Of a stretch of DNA of 64,000 nucleotides, positions 47,772 through 59,252 are shown in pieces (position 1 is the first letter of the stretch; every line of letters starts with the position of its first letter). Position numbers and translations under genes: made by a program. This stretch comes from Cymodocea nodosa (taxonomy: Eukaryota; Streptophyta; Magnoliopsida; Alismatales; Cymodoceaceae). The stretch spans positions 62,001 through 126,000 of the forward strand of contig JAZBRI010000011.1 of the NCBI GenBank assembly GCA_036874045.1. Direction: 5' to 3'. The notes beneath the pieces were generated by a model that was not told the DNA's origin, ran no database searches, and saw only the letters and a list, made by a program, of their open reading frames with translations.

Positions 47772-48857
47772 TCATAAGTTGTGATACTTAATCCATTCTA
47801 CCCTCATATCTGTTGGGATGCTAAGAAATTGCTCTGCTAGTTCTTTTCTTTCCAATAAAGTCATTGCTTTGAATTTCTCACTGTTGGTAAGACTTTCAAT
47901 TTGCAATAATGCTTCTATAGCTTGTGCTGTAAGACTTCCTTATTTCACTTTGAAATGTAGCATTTACTCCTGCACTTTAACTTGTTGTTTCTGGATCTGA
48001 AGTTGTTCTTTCTGTATGTTTGTTACATTATCATAATATTCTTGTCATGCTTTAACTTTATCCTCTTCTTTTTCACATAATGACATAATAGCAGATGTAG
48101 CTTCTTTAAATGAAGATGTCATTAGTTGTGCTGACTCTGCATGTGGTCTTGAACGTTTTCCCTTTTTCACCTCATTGAACCTTCTTGATGAAGACATTGG
48201 AGATTGAAGTTGGGTACCATATGTATCCATTGGACTATCACTTGGTGGTGTGAAGTATTGAAAATGATTTGGTGGTGGTGTCATTTTATTTGGTTCATTC
48301 ATAGGTATGTCTCCTTCATTCTGAATAATTGTTTCAGGGTCTCTACTGACATTCCCTGTAGCCATATTACTTTCAAATAACAATTGCAGTTGACCATAAA
48401 TAGGACATGATTTACCTTTAAGGGGGGCACAATCTAGGTGTTTCTGCAAGATTAAAAATATGTTAGTATAAACAGAACGTACAAATTATATTAACACATT
48501 CAAAAATATTACCTTAATAAATTCATTCCAAACTTCATCTGAAATATCAGTATGACCTTGTATGTAATTCCATCCCCAACCACTTTGAGACATAATTTTT
48601 GTGTAGTTACGATACATTTGTTGCCATGTTTTAATTCGACTGTCAACATTTTTCTTTGTGATACCTGCATTTGTGTCATTATTGTACTTCTCTATTACCT
48701 TGTTCCATGTTTCAACTTTAATTTTTCCATCATGTGTTTTTCCATTCCCTTCATTTAAAACATCTTCTAATATACCCAAAAATGTCGCATCTACTTTTGC
48801 ATTCCAACTAGTATAAGATCTTTGTCTACTTGGTACTGTATTATCTGTAGTAGCCAT
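47772..48857 (-). pseudogene. Harbinger Myb/SANT-like accessory ORF, two exons
   Basis: The accessory DNA-binding protein of PIF/Harbinger elements. Exon 1 (48857-48513, 115 codons) starts MATTDNTVPSRQRSY and carries the Myb/SANT-like domain, with W residues in SYTSWNAKVDATFL, VETWNKVIEKY, RIKTWQQMYRNY and GWGWN. A GT donor (48512-48511) and a CAG acceptor (48446-48444) give exon 2 from 48443 in phase, continuing KHLDCAPLKGKSC. After KVKA there is a TGA near 48047 and two more stops before the frame ends at 47772 in a C-terminal helix-rich tail. Confidence 0.8.
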
Positions 48858-49816
48858 ATCTAATTTGCAAAACATATATATAAATGAAAAACACATCATT
48901 GAAATATGGATGACAATGACAACATCAATCATTAACATAAAAATTAAATAAGTTATTATTCATTCAATGACAATATGCATTAAAAATGGATAAGAATGAA
49001 TAACTTAAATAAGTTACTAGTCATTCATAACACAAATGAAATGGCATACATAAGAATTTCATACTTTTTTTCGTTGGATTTGTAATCAAAATATAACTAA
49101 AGAAATAAGTTGGATATCATGAAAAGGGAAGCAAATGAAGTAAGAACAGCAGCAAAAGATATTCAAGAATTAACACATAGCCTACACTAAGATTGCTTAA
49201 GTCCAGACATGCTTTGTTGCTAATGCAAGGCCAACGTAGTCCCTCCTTGTCTAAAGCAAAATCCAAATAATGTAGGACCTCATTAATGCAAATTGAGTCA
49301 TATTGATCACAACAGAAAATATTGAGTCATATTAACAAAATCCTAAATCTTCAACAACCTTAGTTCTTGCAAAAGATCTTGCTTCTTGTTTTTTCAATTT
49401 TCCTCTTCTCATTAATCTCCACTAACCATATAAACATGATATGAACTTCTAACTCTTATTAACAAAATACATATTTTACAAATGTTACCTTGTAAATACG
49501 TTCAAACGACTGATACAAAATAAGTTCCACCGCAAACAATAGAAATTATTAGAGGTGATGAATGGATGAAATAAAAAGTTACTCAATTTAAACTTTGGTA
49601 GATAAGATAAGAGTGTTTGCTCGGAAAGCTCTATGTCTACCCTTATTAGTTTCCACCGTACGTCCCTGCCTATTTGTTCTTGTAACGACAAAAATGAAAT
49701 TTTGAACATAGTAAACCAGGAATAGTGGCTCGCCGACATGCACAGGTAATAATATTTGTTAGTATTCTTCTGGCTACAAGAAATAAACTATGCAAAAGTT
49801 TCATGAAATTATTACC
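48858..49816. other. No gene seen in H1
   Basis: AT-rich sequence upstream of the Myb-like ORF and up to the minisatellite; it would hold that gene's promoter. No further features recognised. Confidence 0.5.
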
Positions 49817-50640
49817 TTCGAGCGGTCATTGAGCTTCGAGCAATCGACGAGCTTGGAGCGGTCAGCGAGCTTCCAACGGTCGACGAGCTTCGAGCGGTCG
49901 GCAAGCTTCGAGCGGTCGACGAGCTTTCGAGCGGTCGACGAGCTTTCGAGCAGTCGACGAGCTTCGAGCTATCCAAGATCTTCGAGCGGTCGGCGAGCTT
50001 CAAGTGGTCGGTGAGCTTTCAAGCAGTCGGCGAGCTTTGAGTGGTCCGCAAGCTTCGAGCGGTCCAGGAGCTTTCGAGCAGTCGACGAGCTTCAAGTGGT
50101 TTGCGAGCTTCGAGCAGTCGACGAGCTTCGAGTGGTCCACGAGCTTCGAGTAGTCGGCGAGCTTCAAGCAATCGGTGAGCTTTGAGCAGTCGGCGAGCTT
50201 TCGAGCGGTCGGCGAGCTTTCGAGCAGTCGGCAAGCTTTCGAGCAGTCGGCGAGCTTTGAGTGGTCTGCGAGCTTTGAGCAGTCGGCGAGCTTCAAGCGG
50301 TCGGTGAGCTTTGAGCAGTCGGCGAGCTTTCGAGCGGTCGACGGGCTTCGAGCGATTCACGAGCTTTTGAGCAGTCGGCGAGCTTCAAGTGGTCCACGAG
50401 CTTCGAGCAGTCGGCGAGCTTCAAGCGATCGGTGAACTTTGAGCAGTCGGTGAGCTTTTGAGCGGTCGGCGAGCTTCGAGCGGTCCACGAGCTTTCGAGC
50501 AGTCGGCGAGCTTCGAGTGGTCCACGAGCTTCGAGCAGTCGGCGAGCTTCAAGCGGTTCGCGAGCTTTCGAGCAGTCGTTGAGCTTCAAGCGGTCGACGA
50601 GCTTCGAATGGTCGACGGGAATCACGCACCTGGCGAGCTT
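49817..50640. repeat. CpG-dense 18-bp minisatellite, about 45 copies
   Basis: Unit GAGCTTCGAGCGGTCGGC with variants (CGAC, CCAC, an extra T giving 19 bp). It is GC-rich with two to three CpG per unit inside AT-rich surroundings. It is open in several frames only because the period is a multiple of three; no gene is implied. Confidence 0.95.
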
Positions 50641-50678
50641 CAAGTAGACGAAATCAGGGCATTCGGGCGGTCGGCGAT

Positions 50679-50760
50679 TCCTTGATTTCAAAGGGGAGAG
50701 TCTCCGAAATCAAGGAAAATTTTTCCTTTTATATTTGGGAAAGTTAACAAACTTTCCCAA
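50679..50760. repeat. Two hairpin-forming inverted repeats
   Basis: First: TCCTTGATTTC (50679-50689) with GAAATCAAGGA (50706-50716), extended by GGAGA/TCTCC inside. Second: TTGGGAAAGTT (50735-50745) with AACTTTCCCAA (50750-50760), loop 4 nt. Both lie close to the right TIR of H1. Confidence 0.85.
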
Positions 50761-50851
50761 GTTTCGAAATCTGCACAAACTACTTACATACTTTCTTTAC
50801 TTTCATTTCTTTCCTTTCTTAAAAATCCGAGTAGGCACAAACCCCCCCATA

Positions 50852-51120
50852 GGGGTAGTTTTGTCCTTAGCCACTTGGGGGTACACAAATGTTATAAATA
50901 GACCCCCAACGTGTGCTTAGAGATAAGGTTGAATCTTGTATCCCTTTGTGATCACATAGAGAATCATTCAGTTGAGCTCCATCCGTGGACATACCCAATT
51001 AGGGAACCACGTTAAACCTTGGTCTTTTTGCATTTGCTTCACACGTCTTTCCCATTTGTCTTCTTCTTTCTTCTCCACGAGTCCAAGCTTCTCCCTTTCT
51101 ACGCTTCTCTTCACATAACA
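50852..51120 (+). repeat. C1 5' LTR, second part
   Basis: 269 bp completing the LTR and ending CACATAACA; matches 55745-56013. Confidence 0.93.
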
Positions 51121-51122
51121 AG

Positions 51123-51133
51123 TGGTATCAAAG
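51123..51133 (+). promoter_or_regulatory. C1 primer-binding site
   Basis: TGGTATCAAAG, two nt after the LTR, close to the initiator tRNA-Met complement TGGTATCAGAGC usual in copia elements. Confidence 0.85.
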
Positions 51134-52150
51134 TGAAGCTTGAGGAGTTGGTCGTGGATTAGGCTTGAAAGAAGAAAAGAAAGATCTTGGCCAACGCACG
51201 AGCTCAACGCCCATGCCCGCGCCCAATGCCCGCACCCGACGCCCGAGCCCAACGCACGCATTCGCCTGCATTCTTGCTCGCACGATTGTCTGCGTCTCCA
51301 CCCACGCTAGCATCCGCGCGCATTCACCTACGTTCTTGCACGCGTGATCGTCTGCGTCTCCGCCCACACCAACGTCCGCGCGCATTCGCCCGCGTGAATG
51401 TCCGTGTCTTTGCCCGCACCTGCACCCGTGCGTATTCGCCTACGTCTTGGTCCGCGCTAGCGCCCGCACACAACCGCTCACATCCTCACTCGACGCTAGT
51501 GCCAACGTGCATTTGTCTGCGTCATTGCTTGCGCCAGCGCCCGTGCGTGGTTGCTCACGTTTTGCAGGACACCAACATTCACGTATTAATGCTTGCGTTC
51601 TTTGTTCGACACCAGCACTTGCGGTTTACTCATGCGATCTTTGTTCGCGACCTGTGTTCTGACAAAGCATCCGTGGTTGGAATTCTTGTTTGACGTCTGC
51701 GATCTTGAAGCTAACAACGTGCACTTGGTCATCTCTCATTTCCACGTTGGTGAAACGAGTAGTAAGAATTCCTATCATAACTTTTGAAGTTTGTTGTTGT
51801 GATTTTGCGGAATTCTTTTTCAGCCTTTTTTGGTAGATCAAGTGTGGCCAGTTCTTTAGAATTCTTTAGCAGTTCTTTAAAATTCTTTAGCAGTTCTTTG
51901 GAATTCTTTAGCAGTTCTTTGGAATTCTTTGAAGTTCTTTGGGAATTTTGAGACAATACGTGTGATCTTGGTTCATCTTTGTTTGTTTTGGATTCTTTGC
52001 GAGTGATCTTTTGAATTTGGTAGCTGCATTTGTTAGTTGGGATATTTTGAATGAAAGATTCATCCGCAGCTTTGGGATAACAAATTTTGTGCTTATTTGT
52101 TGTCCGAATTATTTGGTATTTGCTTGCTATATTTGTGTTGTTCTACTATC
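51134..52150 (+). other. C1 leader with GC-rich and 21-bp repeats
   Basis: No gene. 51187-51560 is a GC- and CpG-rich degenerate repeat built on GCCCGCGC and GCATTCGCC-like words. 51848-51945 holds about four copies of a 21-bp unit with TTCTTTAGCAGTTCTTT. The open frames over the GC-rich part are compositional. Confidence 0.7.
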
Positions 52151-52900
52151 ATGGCATCTTCAGCCTTAAAAGTTGAAAAGTTCAATGCCAAGAACAACTT
52201 TAGTTTGTGGCAGATTAAGATGAAAGCACTTTTGAAATAGCAAGGTATTTGGACTCCCTTAAATGTGGAGACAACCCTAGATAATAAGTCTGCCGAATTT
52301 GAACAGCAAGAGGAGAAGGCACATTCGACTATTCTGCTATGTTTATCAAATGAGATAATCATTGAGGTAGTAGATGAAAATACAGCTTTGGGTATTTGGA
52401 ATAAGTTAGAATCTCTGTATATGACTAAGTCTCTTACGAATAAGCTATTGTTGAAGTAAAGACTGTTCTCTTTAAGAATGAAGGAAGGTACACCATTGAA
52501 GCAACATTTGGATCAGCTCAACACCATTCTCTTGGAGTTGAGGAACATTGGTGTTACTGTGGAAGATGAGGACGCTACTCTCATCTTATTGGTATCTCTT
52601 CCTCTCTCCTTTGAGAATTTGTGCAATCTTTTGTGGTTGGCAAAGATTCTATTACTTTGGAGGAGGTAAAATCGAGTCTTCAATCTCGAGAATTGAGACA
52701 TTTGGCTACACATGGTAGCAATGATGCTAGCGGATCAGGTTTGACAATGCATCATTCAAAGTCTAGAGGACAGTAGAGTAGAAGAGACAACAGGCGCAGA
52801 GGCAGAAGTAAGTCCAAAGGTAGAATTTCCAAGGACACTTGCAATTATTGCAAGGAAAAGGGGCATTGGAAGGTAAACTGCCCTAAATTGAAGATTAAGG
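52151..52900 (+). pseudogene. C1 gag
   Basis: Starts MASSALKVEKFNAKNNFSLW, the usual start of copia gag (capsid). It continues with NKLESLYMTKSLTNKL and LKQHLDQLNTILLEL. It has a TAG near 52240, a TAA near 52457 and a frameshift near 52630. A perfect CCHC zinc knuckle CNYCKEKGHWKVNC lies at 52840-52881, after which the frame runs out. Confidence 0.88.
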
Positions 52901-52903
52901 GAA

Positions 52904-54100
52904 ATGCAACAGTCGTTGAAAATGGAGACTCAAGGTTTGACTGTGATTTCTCCCTTATTGTATGTTGTAGTGTCTACTTTAGCAGATAATGATGTTTGTG
53001 ACAGAACAGGTGTTGGATCTATCAAATTCAGGAGGCATGATGGGATGATCAAAGTCTTGGAGAATGTTTGGCATGTGCCAAGGTTAGGTAAGAGCCTTAT
53101 TTCGCTAATGGCTCTTGATCAGAAAGGTTTCAGTTTTTCAAGTGGAGGAGGTAAACTTCACATTTTGAAAGGTTCCCTAGTAGTAATGAAGGGAATCAAG
53201 GATGGACCTTTATACATTCTTGGGGGCAAAGCTATCATTGGATCGGTAGCTGCGACAATAAGTGATCAATAGTTTATGTCAACTATTTAGCATTCTAGGT
53301 TAGGACATTTGGGCCTAAAGGGAATGTAGAAGCTCAGTACGCTTGGTAGGTTAGATGGTCATATCTTTACAGATATTGATTTATGTAGGCATTATACTGT
53401 CAGGGGAACTCCATAACAAAATGGAGTTGTAGAACATCTTAATAGGACGTTGTTGGAGAGAGCTAGGTGTATGCTCTCTCATGCTGGGCTAGAAAAATGT
53501 TTTTGGGCTGAAGCTGTTAACACAGCCTCCTATTTGGTGAATAGGTCACCATCCAATGCAATTGGCGACAAGATCCCTTATGAAGTATGGATGGATAAAG
53601 CGGCTAACTATTCCAAATTGAAAGTATTTGGATGTCCTGCGTATTACCATGTGAATCATGGTAAATTGGAGCCGCGTGCCAAGGAAGGCATATTTGTGGG
53701 ATATGGAATGGGAGTAAAAGGATATAGGATATATGATAAAGAAATAAGAAAGGTCATTCATAGTAGGGATGTTACCTTTGATGAGGTTTATTTGATGCAC
53801 AAGAAAGAAAATCCAACTATTTTGAATCCACCTTGTACTCCTAAGCAGGTGGAGCTTGATTTGAATCAATCGTTGATATCTGATCAGTTTGTTCCTGTTG
53901 ATACAGATCAACGTTTGATTTTAGAAGAAGATCAAGGAGATGAATTTGTTGAGGACACACATTCAAGGTGTGTTGCTAGAGATCGTCCTAGGAGGGATGT
54001 TCACCCTCCACAGAGGTATGGCTACAATAATATGGTCGCTTTTGCCCTACAAGTAGCTGGTGAGGTCGAGGATGCTGACCCACCTAGTTTTGATGCTGCC
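52904..54100 (+). pseudogene. C1 pre-integrase and integrase, internally deleted
   Basis: Pre-integrase text VWHVPRLGKSLISLMALDQ and HILKGSLVVMKG is followed by HLGLKGM. It then jumps to TVRGTP-QNGVVEHLNRTLLERAR, so the integrase segment with its two catalytic Asp residues is deleted. The C-terminal part EGIFVGYGMGVKGYRIYD is present. The protease active site was not found. Stops occur near 53270, 53328 and 53416. Confidence 0.85.
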
Positions 54101-54919
54101 ATTAGCAGACTAGAAGTCGTACATTGGTTGGGAGCTATGCAAGAAGAACTACAATCTTTGCATAAGAATAGGACTTGGGAGTTGGTAAAACGTCCCAAGG
54201 ACAAGAATATTGTTGGTTGCAAATGGGTGTTCAAAAAGAAATCAGGAACATAGAGCAACCTTGGAATACAATATAAGGCAAGATTGGTAGCAAAAGGGTT
54301 TTCACAGAAGGAAGGTATGGACTTCAATGAAGTCTTTGCTCCAGTAGTTAGACACACCTCCATTTGAGTCCTTTTGGCAATTGTTGCAGTAAAGGATTTA
54401 GAACTTGAACAGTTAGATGTGAAAACAGCTTTCTTGCATGGTGATTTAGATGAGGACATCTGGATGGAACAGCCAATAGGTTTTGCAGAAAGAGGTAGAT
54501 CAGACCTCGTTTATAAGCTGCATAAATCTTTGTATGAGCTGAAACAGTCTCCTAGGCAGTGGTATAAAAGATTTGATTCTTTTATCATTGATGTTGGTTT
54601 TGTTAGAAGTAGTTTTGATTCATGTGTCTATATTAAACAAATTAAAGAAGAATTTGTTTACTTGCTCTTGTATGTGGATGACATTTTGATTGCAGCCAAA
54701 GATGTCAATGAAATACAGGTTTTGAAAGACACATTGAAATCTGAATTTGCAATGAAGGATTTAGGACCGACAGGTAAAATCCTTGGGATGGAGATTTATT
54801 GTGACAGGAACATTGGAAGATTATTTCTCCATCAGCACAGTTATGTTCTGAAGATTTTGAGTAGGTTTGGCATGGCTTCAAGCAAGGTCATCGAAACGCC
54901 CTATGATAGGAACCTGTGA
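54101..54919 (+). pseudogene. C1 reverse transcriptase
   Basis: [58 protein letters not shown] and the catalytic YVDD (54671-54682) mark a nearly complete copia RT. It has stops near 54252, 54366 and 54919. The stretch 54374-54919 is open. Confidence 0.92.
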
Positions 54920-54964
54920 TTATTAGTTGCTATGGCACCTTAGACGCCATCTAAAAAAGAGTAC

Positions 54965-55633
54965 ATGAAGAAAGTTCCATATTCACAAGCAGTTGGTAGT
55001 CTTATGTATGCCATGGTTTGTACTCGTTCGGATCTTGCTTACCCTCTTAGTGTTGTAAGCAGGTTTATGTCAAATCCAGGGAAGAGTCATTGGCAGGCCG
55101 TGAAAAGGATCTTTAGGTACTTGAAGGGCACGTCTGATGTAGGACTGATTTATGGTGTTAAACATAACTGTAGTATCGCTGGATATTTTGATTCAGATTT
55201 TGCAGGTGATGTTGATCAGCGTAGATCCTTAACAGGATATGTCTTCACATTAGCAGATTTCATTATTAGTTGGAAATCTACTCTACAGCCTACTGTATCT
55301 TTATCCACCACAGAGGTTGAGTATATGGCGATGACAGAAGCTGCAAAAGAAGGTATTTGGCTGAAGGGGTTACTTGGAGACTTTAGTCTGCGATATGATA
55401 AAGCAGAAATTTTCTATGACAGTCTCAGTGCCATCAGCTTAACGACGAACAATGTGTTTCATGACAGGACAAAGCACATTGATGTTCGTTATCACTTTCT
55501 TAGAATAGAAGATCGCGTGAAGATTTTGAAGATCAACAGACATGACAATCCAGCCGATATGTTTACGAAAGGCGTTCTTGAAAGCAAGTTTAAGCATTGC
55601 TTAGACTTACTTAATGTGTTTGCTTATAGTTGA
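54965..55633 (+). pseudogene. C1 RNase H and C-terminal end
   Basis: A 222-codon open stretch starting KKVPYSQAVGSLMYAMV, with GYFDSDFAGDVDQRRSLTGY (first Asp), STTEVEYMAM (Glu) and the KHIDVRYHFLR and NPADMFTKG motifs that end copia pol. This part looks intact but is cut off from RT by stops. Confidence 0.92.
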
Positions 55634-55692
55634 CTCTTCAGGTCTTTTGAAGATGGAAATTTGTTTTGGTTCTAGGTGGAGTTTGTAAATTC

Positions 55693-55708
55693 AAGGCAAG
55701 GTGGAGAT
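55693..55708 (+). promoter_or_regulatory. C1 polypurine tract
   Basis: AAGGCAAGGTGGAGAT directly before the 3' LTR, the expected plus-strand primer. Confidence 0.8.
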
Positions 55709-56013
55709 TGTTATTATTTGTTTTGAATTAGTTTGTTACACATAGGGGTAGTTTTCTCCTTAGCCACTTGGGGGTACACAAATGTTATAAATAGACCTCC
55801 AACGTGTGCTTAGAGATAAGGTTGAATCTTGTATCCCTTTGTGATCACCTAGAGAATCATTCAATTGAGCTCCATCCGTGGACGTACCCAATTAGGGAAC
55901 CACGTTAAACCTTGGTGTTTTTGCATTTGCTTCACACGTCTTTCCCATTTGTCTTCTTCTTTCTTCTCCACGAGTCCAAGCTTCTCCCTTTCCGCACTTC
56001 TCTTCACATAACA
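55709..56013 (+). repeat. C1 3' LTR
   Basis: 305 bp, TGTTATTATTTG to CACATAACA; also serves as the uninterrupted reference for the H1 insertion site in the 5' LTR. Confidence 0.95.
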
Positions 56014-56018
56014 AGGTG

Positions 56019-57330
56019 TTTTAAAGCTGAATGATCTGTGTACACTATCACTTTAGCTCCAATCAGATATATTCTAAACTTTTCTAAGGCAAACACAACG
56101 GTTAACAGCTCTTTTTCAGTAGTTGTGTAATTAACTTGAGCATCATTTTAAGGTTTTGCTTGCATAATGAATCACTTTGGGAGATTTTTCGATCTTCTAT
56201 CCCAGCACTACTCCTACAGCAAAATCAGATGCATCGCACATTAATTCAAATGGATGACTCCAATCAGGTGCTTGTATTATAGGAGTTGAAATTAAGCTAG
56301 TTTTAAGCTTGAAAAATGCTTCTTTGCAATTTTTATCAAAGTTAAATGGGACATCTTTTAATGATTAGTTAAAGGTCTAGCTATTTTGCTAAAATCTTTA
56401 ATAAATATTCTATAAAATCCAACATGTCCTAGAAATGATCTAATATCTTTTACTAATTTAGGTTCTAGTAGATTAGAAATTACTTCTATTTTATCTTTAT
56501 CTACTTCCAACCCCTTCATTGAAAAACATGACCCAATACGATTCCTTGATTAACCATGAAGTGACATTTTTCCCAATTTAGAATCAGATTTTTTTCCACA
56601 CAGCGTTAAAATATTTGGTCTAAATTGTTTAAACACACTTCATATGAAGTTCCATAAACAGTAAAATCATCCATAAATATTTTTAAAAAATCTTCAGTCA
56701 TTCCTATGAATATGCCCTACATACACCTTTGAAAGGTGGCTGGTGCATTACATAATCTGAATGGCATTCTCTTAAAAGCATAAGTTCCATTAAGATAGGT
56801 GAAAGTTGTTTTCTTTTGATCCTCTAATGCTACTAGAACTTGGTTATATCCTGAATACTCATCTAGGAAACAAAAATATTGTTGCCCTACTAATTTCTTT
56901 AGAATTTGATTTATAAAAGGTAAGGGAAAATGATCTTTCCTAGTTACAACATTCAACTTTCTATAGTCTTTACACACTCTCTAGCTTGATTGAATTCTAG
57001 TAGGTATCAAGTGCTGACTTTCACTCCTAATTACTGTTAATCCTGATTTCTTGGGAACTACATGGATTGGACTAACCCATGAGCTATCAGAAATCAGATA
57101 AATTATGTCATTATCTAACCATCTCACTATTTCCTTCCTGACTACTTCTTTAAGGTTTGGATTTAATCTCCTCTCAAGAATTCTAACTAGTTTAGCATTC
57201 TCTTCTAAATATATGTGGTGGCAGCATAAAGTTGCACTTAACCCTTTTATATCAGTCATAGTCCATCCTATTGCTTCTTTATAAGTTTTTACTACATCTT
57301 TTAATTTAGCAATTTGATCCTCTTTTTAAT
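56019..57330 (-). pseudogene. A3 reverse transcriptase and RNase H start
   Basis: Pieces in different frames: MTDIKGLSATLCCHH and [14 protein letters not shown] (57259-56981), then [17 protein letters not shown] and [14 protein letters not shown] (56977-56717), where the usual Gly of MPFGL is Arg. It continues with a FMDDF-like region near 56660 and RNase H up to the C1 junction. Frameshifts occur near 57370 (extra A), 56530, 56360 and 56150. Confidence 0.85.
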
Positions 57331-59037
57331 CTAAAGCAATAATGATTGGACATGTTCATTTTTCTTCCAAAAAAATATATAGGTTAATTCAGGAGGTAAA
57401 GGTTTTAATTCTAATTGTTGCCCATCAGAAGCTAGAGCTCCGAATTGAACATCATTAATTTCTTCTTGATCTCTTTCTACATTTATGCTTTCACTTTCTT
57501 CTAAAATCTCAGAATTAAGTTGCCTATTTAATTCTTCTTGAATCACATCATCTAGCATATCTCCTTCATCGTCTAAAAAGTCTATAGTATGTAAGGACAT
57601 TTCTAACTCTTCAAACTTTTCTAGTTTGAAAAGGTTTAATTGAGTATCCTCATTACCATATGCTAACTTCATAATTCTAGTTTTACAATTTATAACAGCC
57701 CCTGATGTTGCTAAAAATGGTCTTCCCAAAATTAAAGATGTATCACTATTTTTAAGCTTAATTTGTTGGGAATCCAAAATTACAATATCAATAGGATATA
57801 TGAAGTTTTTGATTTTAATTAAGACATCCTCTATTTTTCCTCTAGGGTATCTTATACTTCTATCTACTAATTGAATAACAGTCCTAGTAGGGATTAAGCC
57901 TTCTAATCCTAAGGATGCAAATATATCACTTGACATAACATTTATACATGCACCTAGGTCTATTAAGGTTCTTTCTAGAATGGTATTTCCTATGGTGCAT
58001 GATATAACAGGGATTCCAAGATAAGATAACTTTTTAAGAATTTGTGGCAGAAATAGGGAACTACTTTGCTCAGCTAAAATGACCTTCCTAAGAACTTTTC
58101 GCTCTCTTTTCTTAGTACACCAATTCTTAAGAAATTTAGCACAAGGGGGCATTTTCTGCAATAGATCTAACAAAGGAATGTTAACTTGTACTCTTTCAAA
58201 AATTTCTCTAATTTTTTCTTATTTTTCAAGTATTGTTTGTTGTAATCTTTCAGGATAGGGTGCTAATGATTATGATTTAAAAGATTCTTTTTCTTGCATT
58301 TGATTTGTTTGATCATTTTTAGTCTCATTTTCAGATTCAGATTGCTCTTCATTGATTTCTATATTTTCGGATATTACATTCTCATTATCAGTTTGATTTT
58401 TGCTCTTATCCACCTTCATATTATTTTCAATTTGAATTCTTGGTGGTATATTAGTTCCAGATCTTAATGTTATACATACATCTTCCAGATTTTCGTTACT
58501 CTCATGATGTTCTTGCATATCATTTTTGTGATTATGATCTTCAATTGTTTTTAGTTTTAAAGTGCATTCTTTAAATTCTCTTGCATTAGTATTTTCTTTT
58601 GTTTGTATATCTTGCAAATTATGCAGATCTATAACATTATAATTTTCATTGTCCTATTGCATAACTTGTATTTTCATTGTATATTCGTCCAATGCTTTTA
58701 GTTTTCTTTCCAAATCATCTAATCTCATTGCATTCAATTTTCGATCAATTTTCATTATGGTTTTTTCGGTTTCGTATATAATATCAATTTTAGGTTTTGA
58801 ATATGCTTCCTTATAGTTTAATTGGTTGACTTCTTGTTGCTGACACATACATTGTTCTAGTTTGTCCATGTTTTGTTCTAAACTATGCTCTAGTCTGTCA
58901 TACCTATCTCAAACTTCATTGTCTCTCAACATATTACACATTCTAAGCTGACCATCAGTTAGGTAAACTATAGGATTCTCATACTCAGCTCTATTATATT
59001 GAATATAATTCATTTGTTGTTCACGTGCTCTAACCAT
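57331..59037 (-). pseudogene. A3 gag C-terminal part and protease
   Basis: From the ATG at 59037 in one frame with stops near 58910, 58652, 58268 and 58218. It shows the coiled-coil region, ITLRSGTNIPP, PYPERLQ and then the open stretch 58173-57331. That stretch holds the protease active site DLGACIN (Asp72 of the stretch) and [12 protein letters not shown]. This is the undamaged counterpart of the broken A1 protease. Confidence 0.87.
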
Positions 59038-59148
59038 CTACAACCATCTCAATTTCAAACAATCAGAGATGTCGTGACCTTCCAATCTGCAAAATTCACA
59101 TATGCTAACTATAGGTTTCAAAAATCTTTGAGCATAAGCATATGCCAT
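59038..59148 (-). pseudogene. A3 zinc-knuckle mini-ORF at the start of gag
   Basis: 36 codons, MAYAYAQRFLKPIVS then a perfect CCHC knuckle CEFCRLEGHDISDC, ending in TAG just before the next ATG. Same length and same stop as in A1. The capsid core is absent: the primer site begins only about 75 bp upstream. Confidence 0.75.
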
Positions 59149-59223
59149 ATTCTCAATTATAGAAGAAAACACAACACTCCTCAGCTATTAAAACAGAACA
59201 GCACTCACAATTGCTTAACTTCT

Positions 59224-59245
59224 CAATTCCCCAGCAATAGTGCTA
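59224..59245 (-). promoter_or_regulatory. A3 primer-binding site, decayed
   Basis: Minus strand TAGCACTATTGCTGGGGA, 7 nt inside the LTR end at 59253. A second similar block lies at about 59295-59315. Confidence 0.7.
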
Positions 59246-59252
59246 GAAAACT

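Larger units (their letters stand above)
44783..50848. mobile_element. H1: PIF/Harbinger DNA transposon
   Basis: 6066 bp with terminal inverted repeats GGGGGTGTTTGTGC and GCACAAACCCCCCC, flanked by ATA on both sides (44780-44782, 50849-50851). Extra TIR-like copies sit inside the left end near 44877 and 44930. It carries the two Harbinger genes in decayed form, a Myb/SANT-like ORF and the transposase C-terminus, both minus strand, plus a solo LTR and an 18-bp minisatellite. 44783-45435 holds no gene. Confidence 0.88.
44747..56013 (+). mobile_element. C1: Ty1/copia element, TSD AGGTG
   Basis: Flanked by AGGTG at 44742-44746 and 56014-56018. Both LTRs are 305 bp (TGTTAT to ATAACA) once the Harbinger insertion is removed from the 5' one, and differ at about a dozen positions by eye (near 4 percent). 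The order is PBS, long leader, gag, pre-integrase, integrase, RT, RNase H and polypurine tract, the Ty1/copia order. Coding is broken in many places. Confidence 0.95.

Noticed and set aside
49812-50691. Multiple Ser/Glu/Ala/Leu-rich ORFs at about 50 kb
   Set aside because: The 18-bp period is a multiple of three, so any frame stays open; it is a minisatellite, not a gene.
51128-51693. Arg/Ala-rich ORFs of up to 168 residues
   Set aside because: Compositional frames in the GC-rich copia leader, open on both strands.
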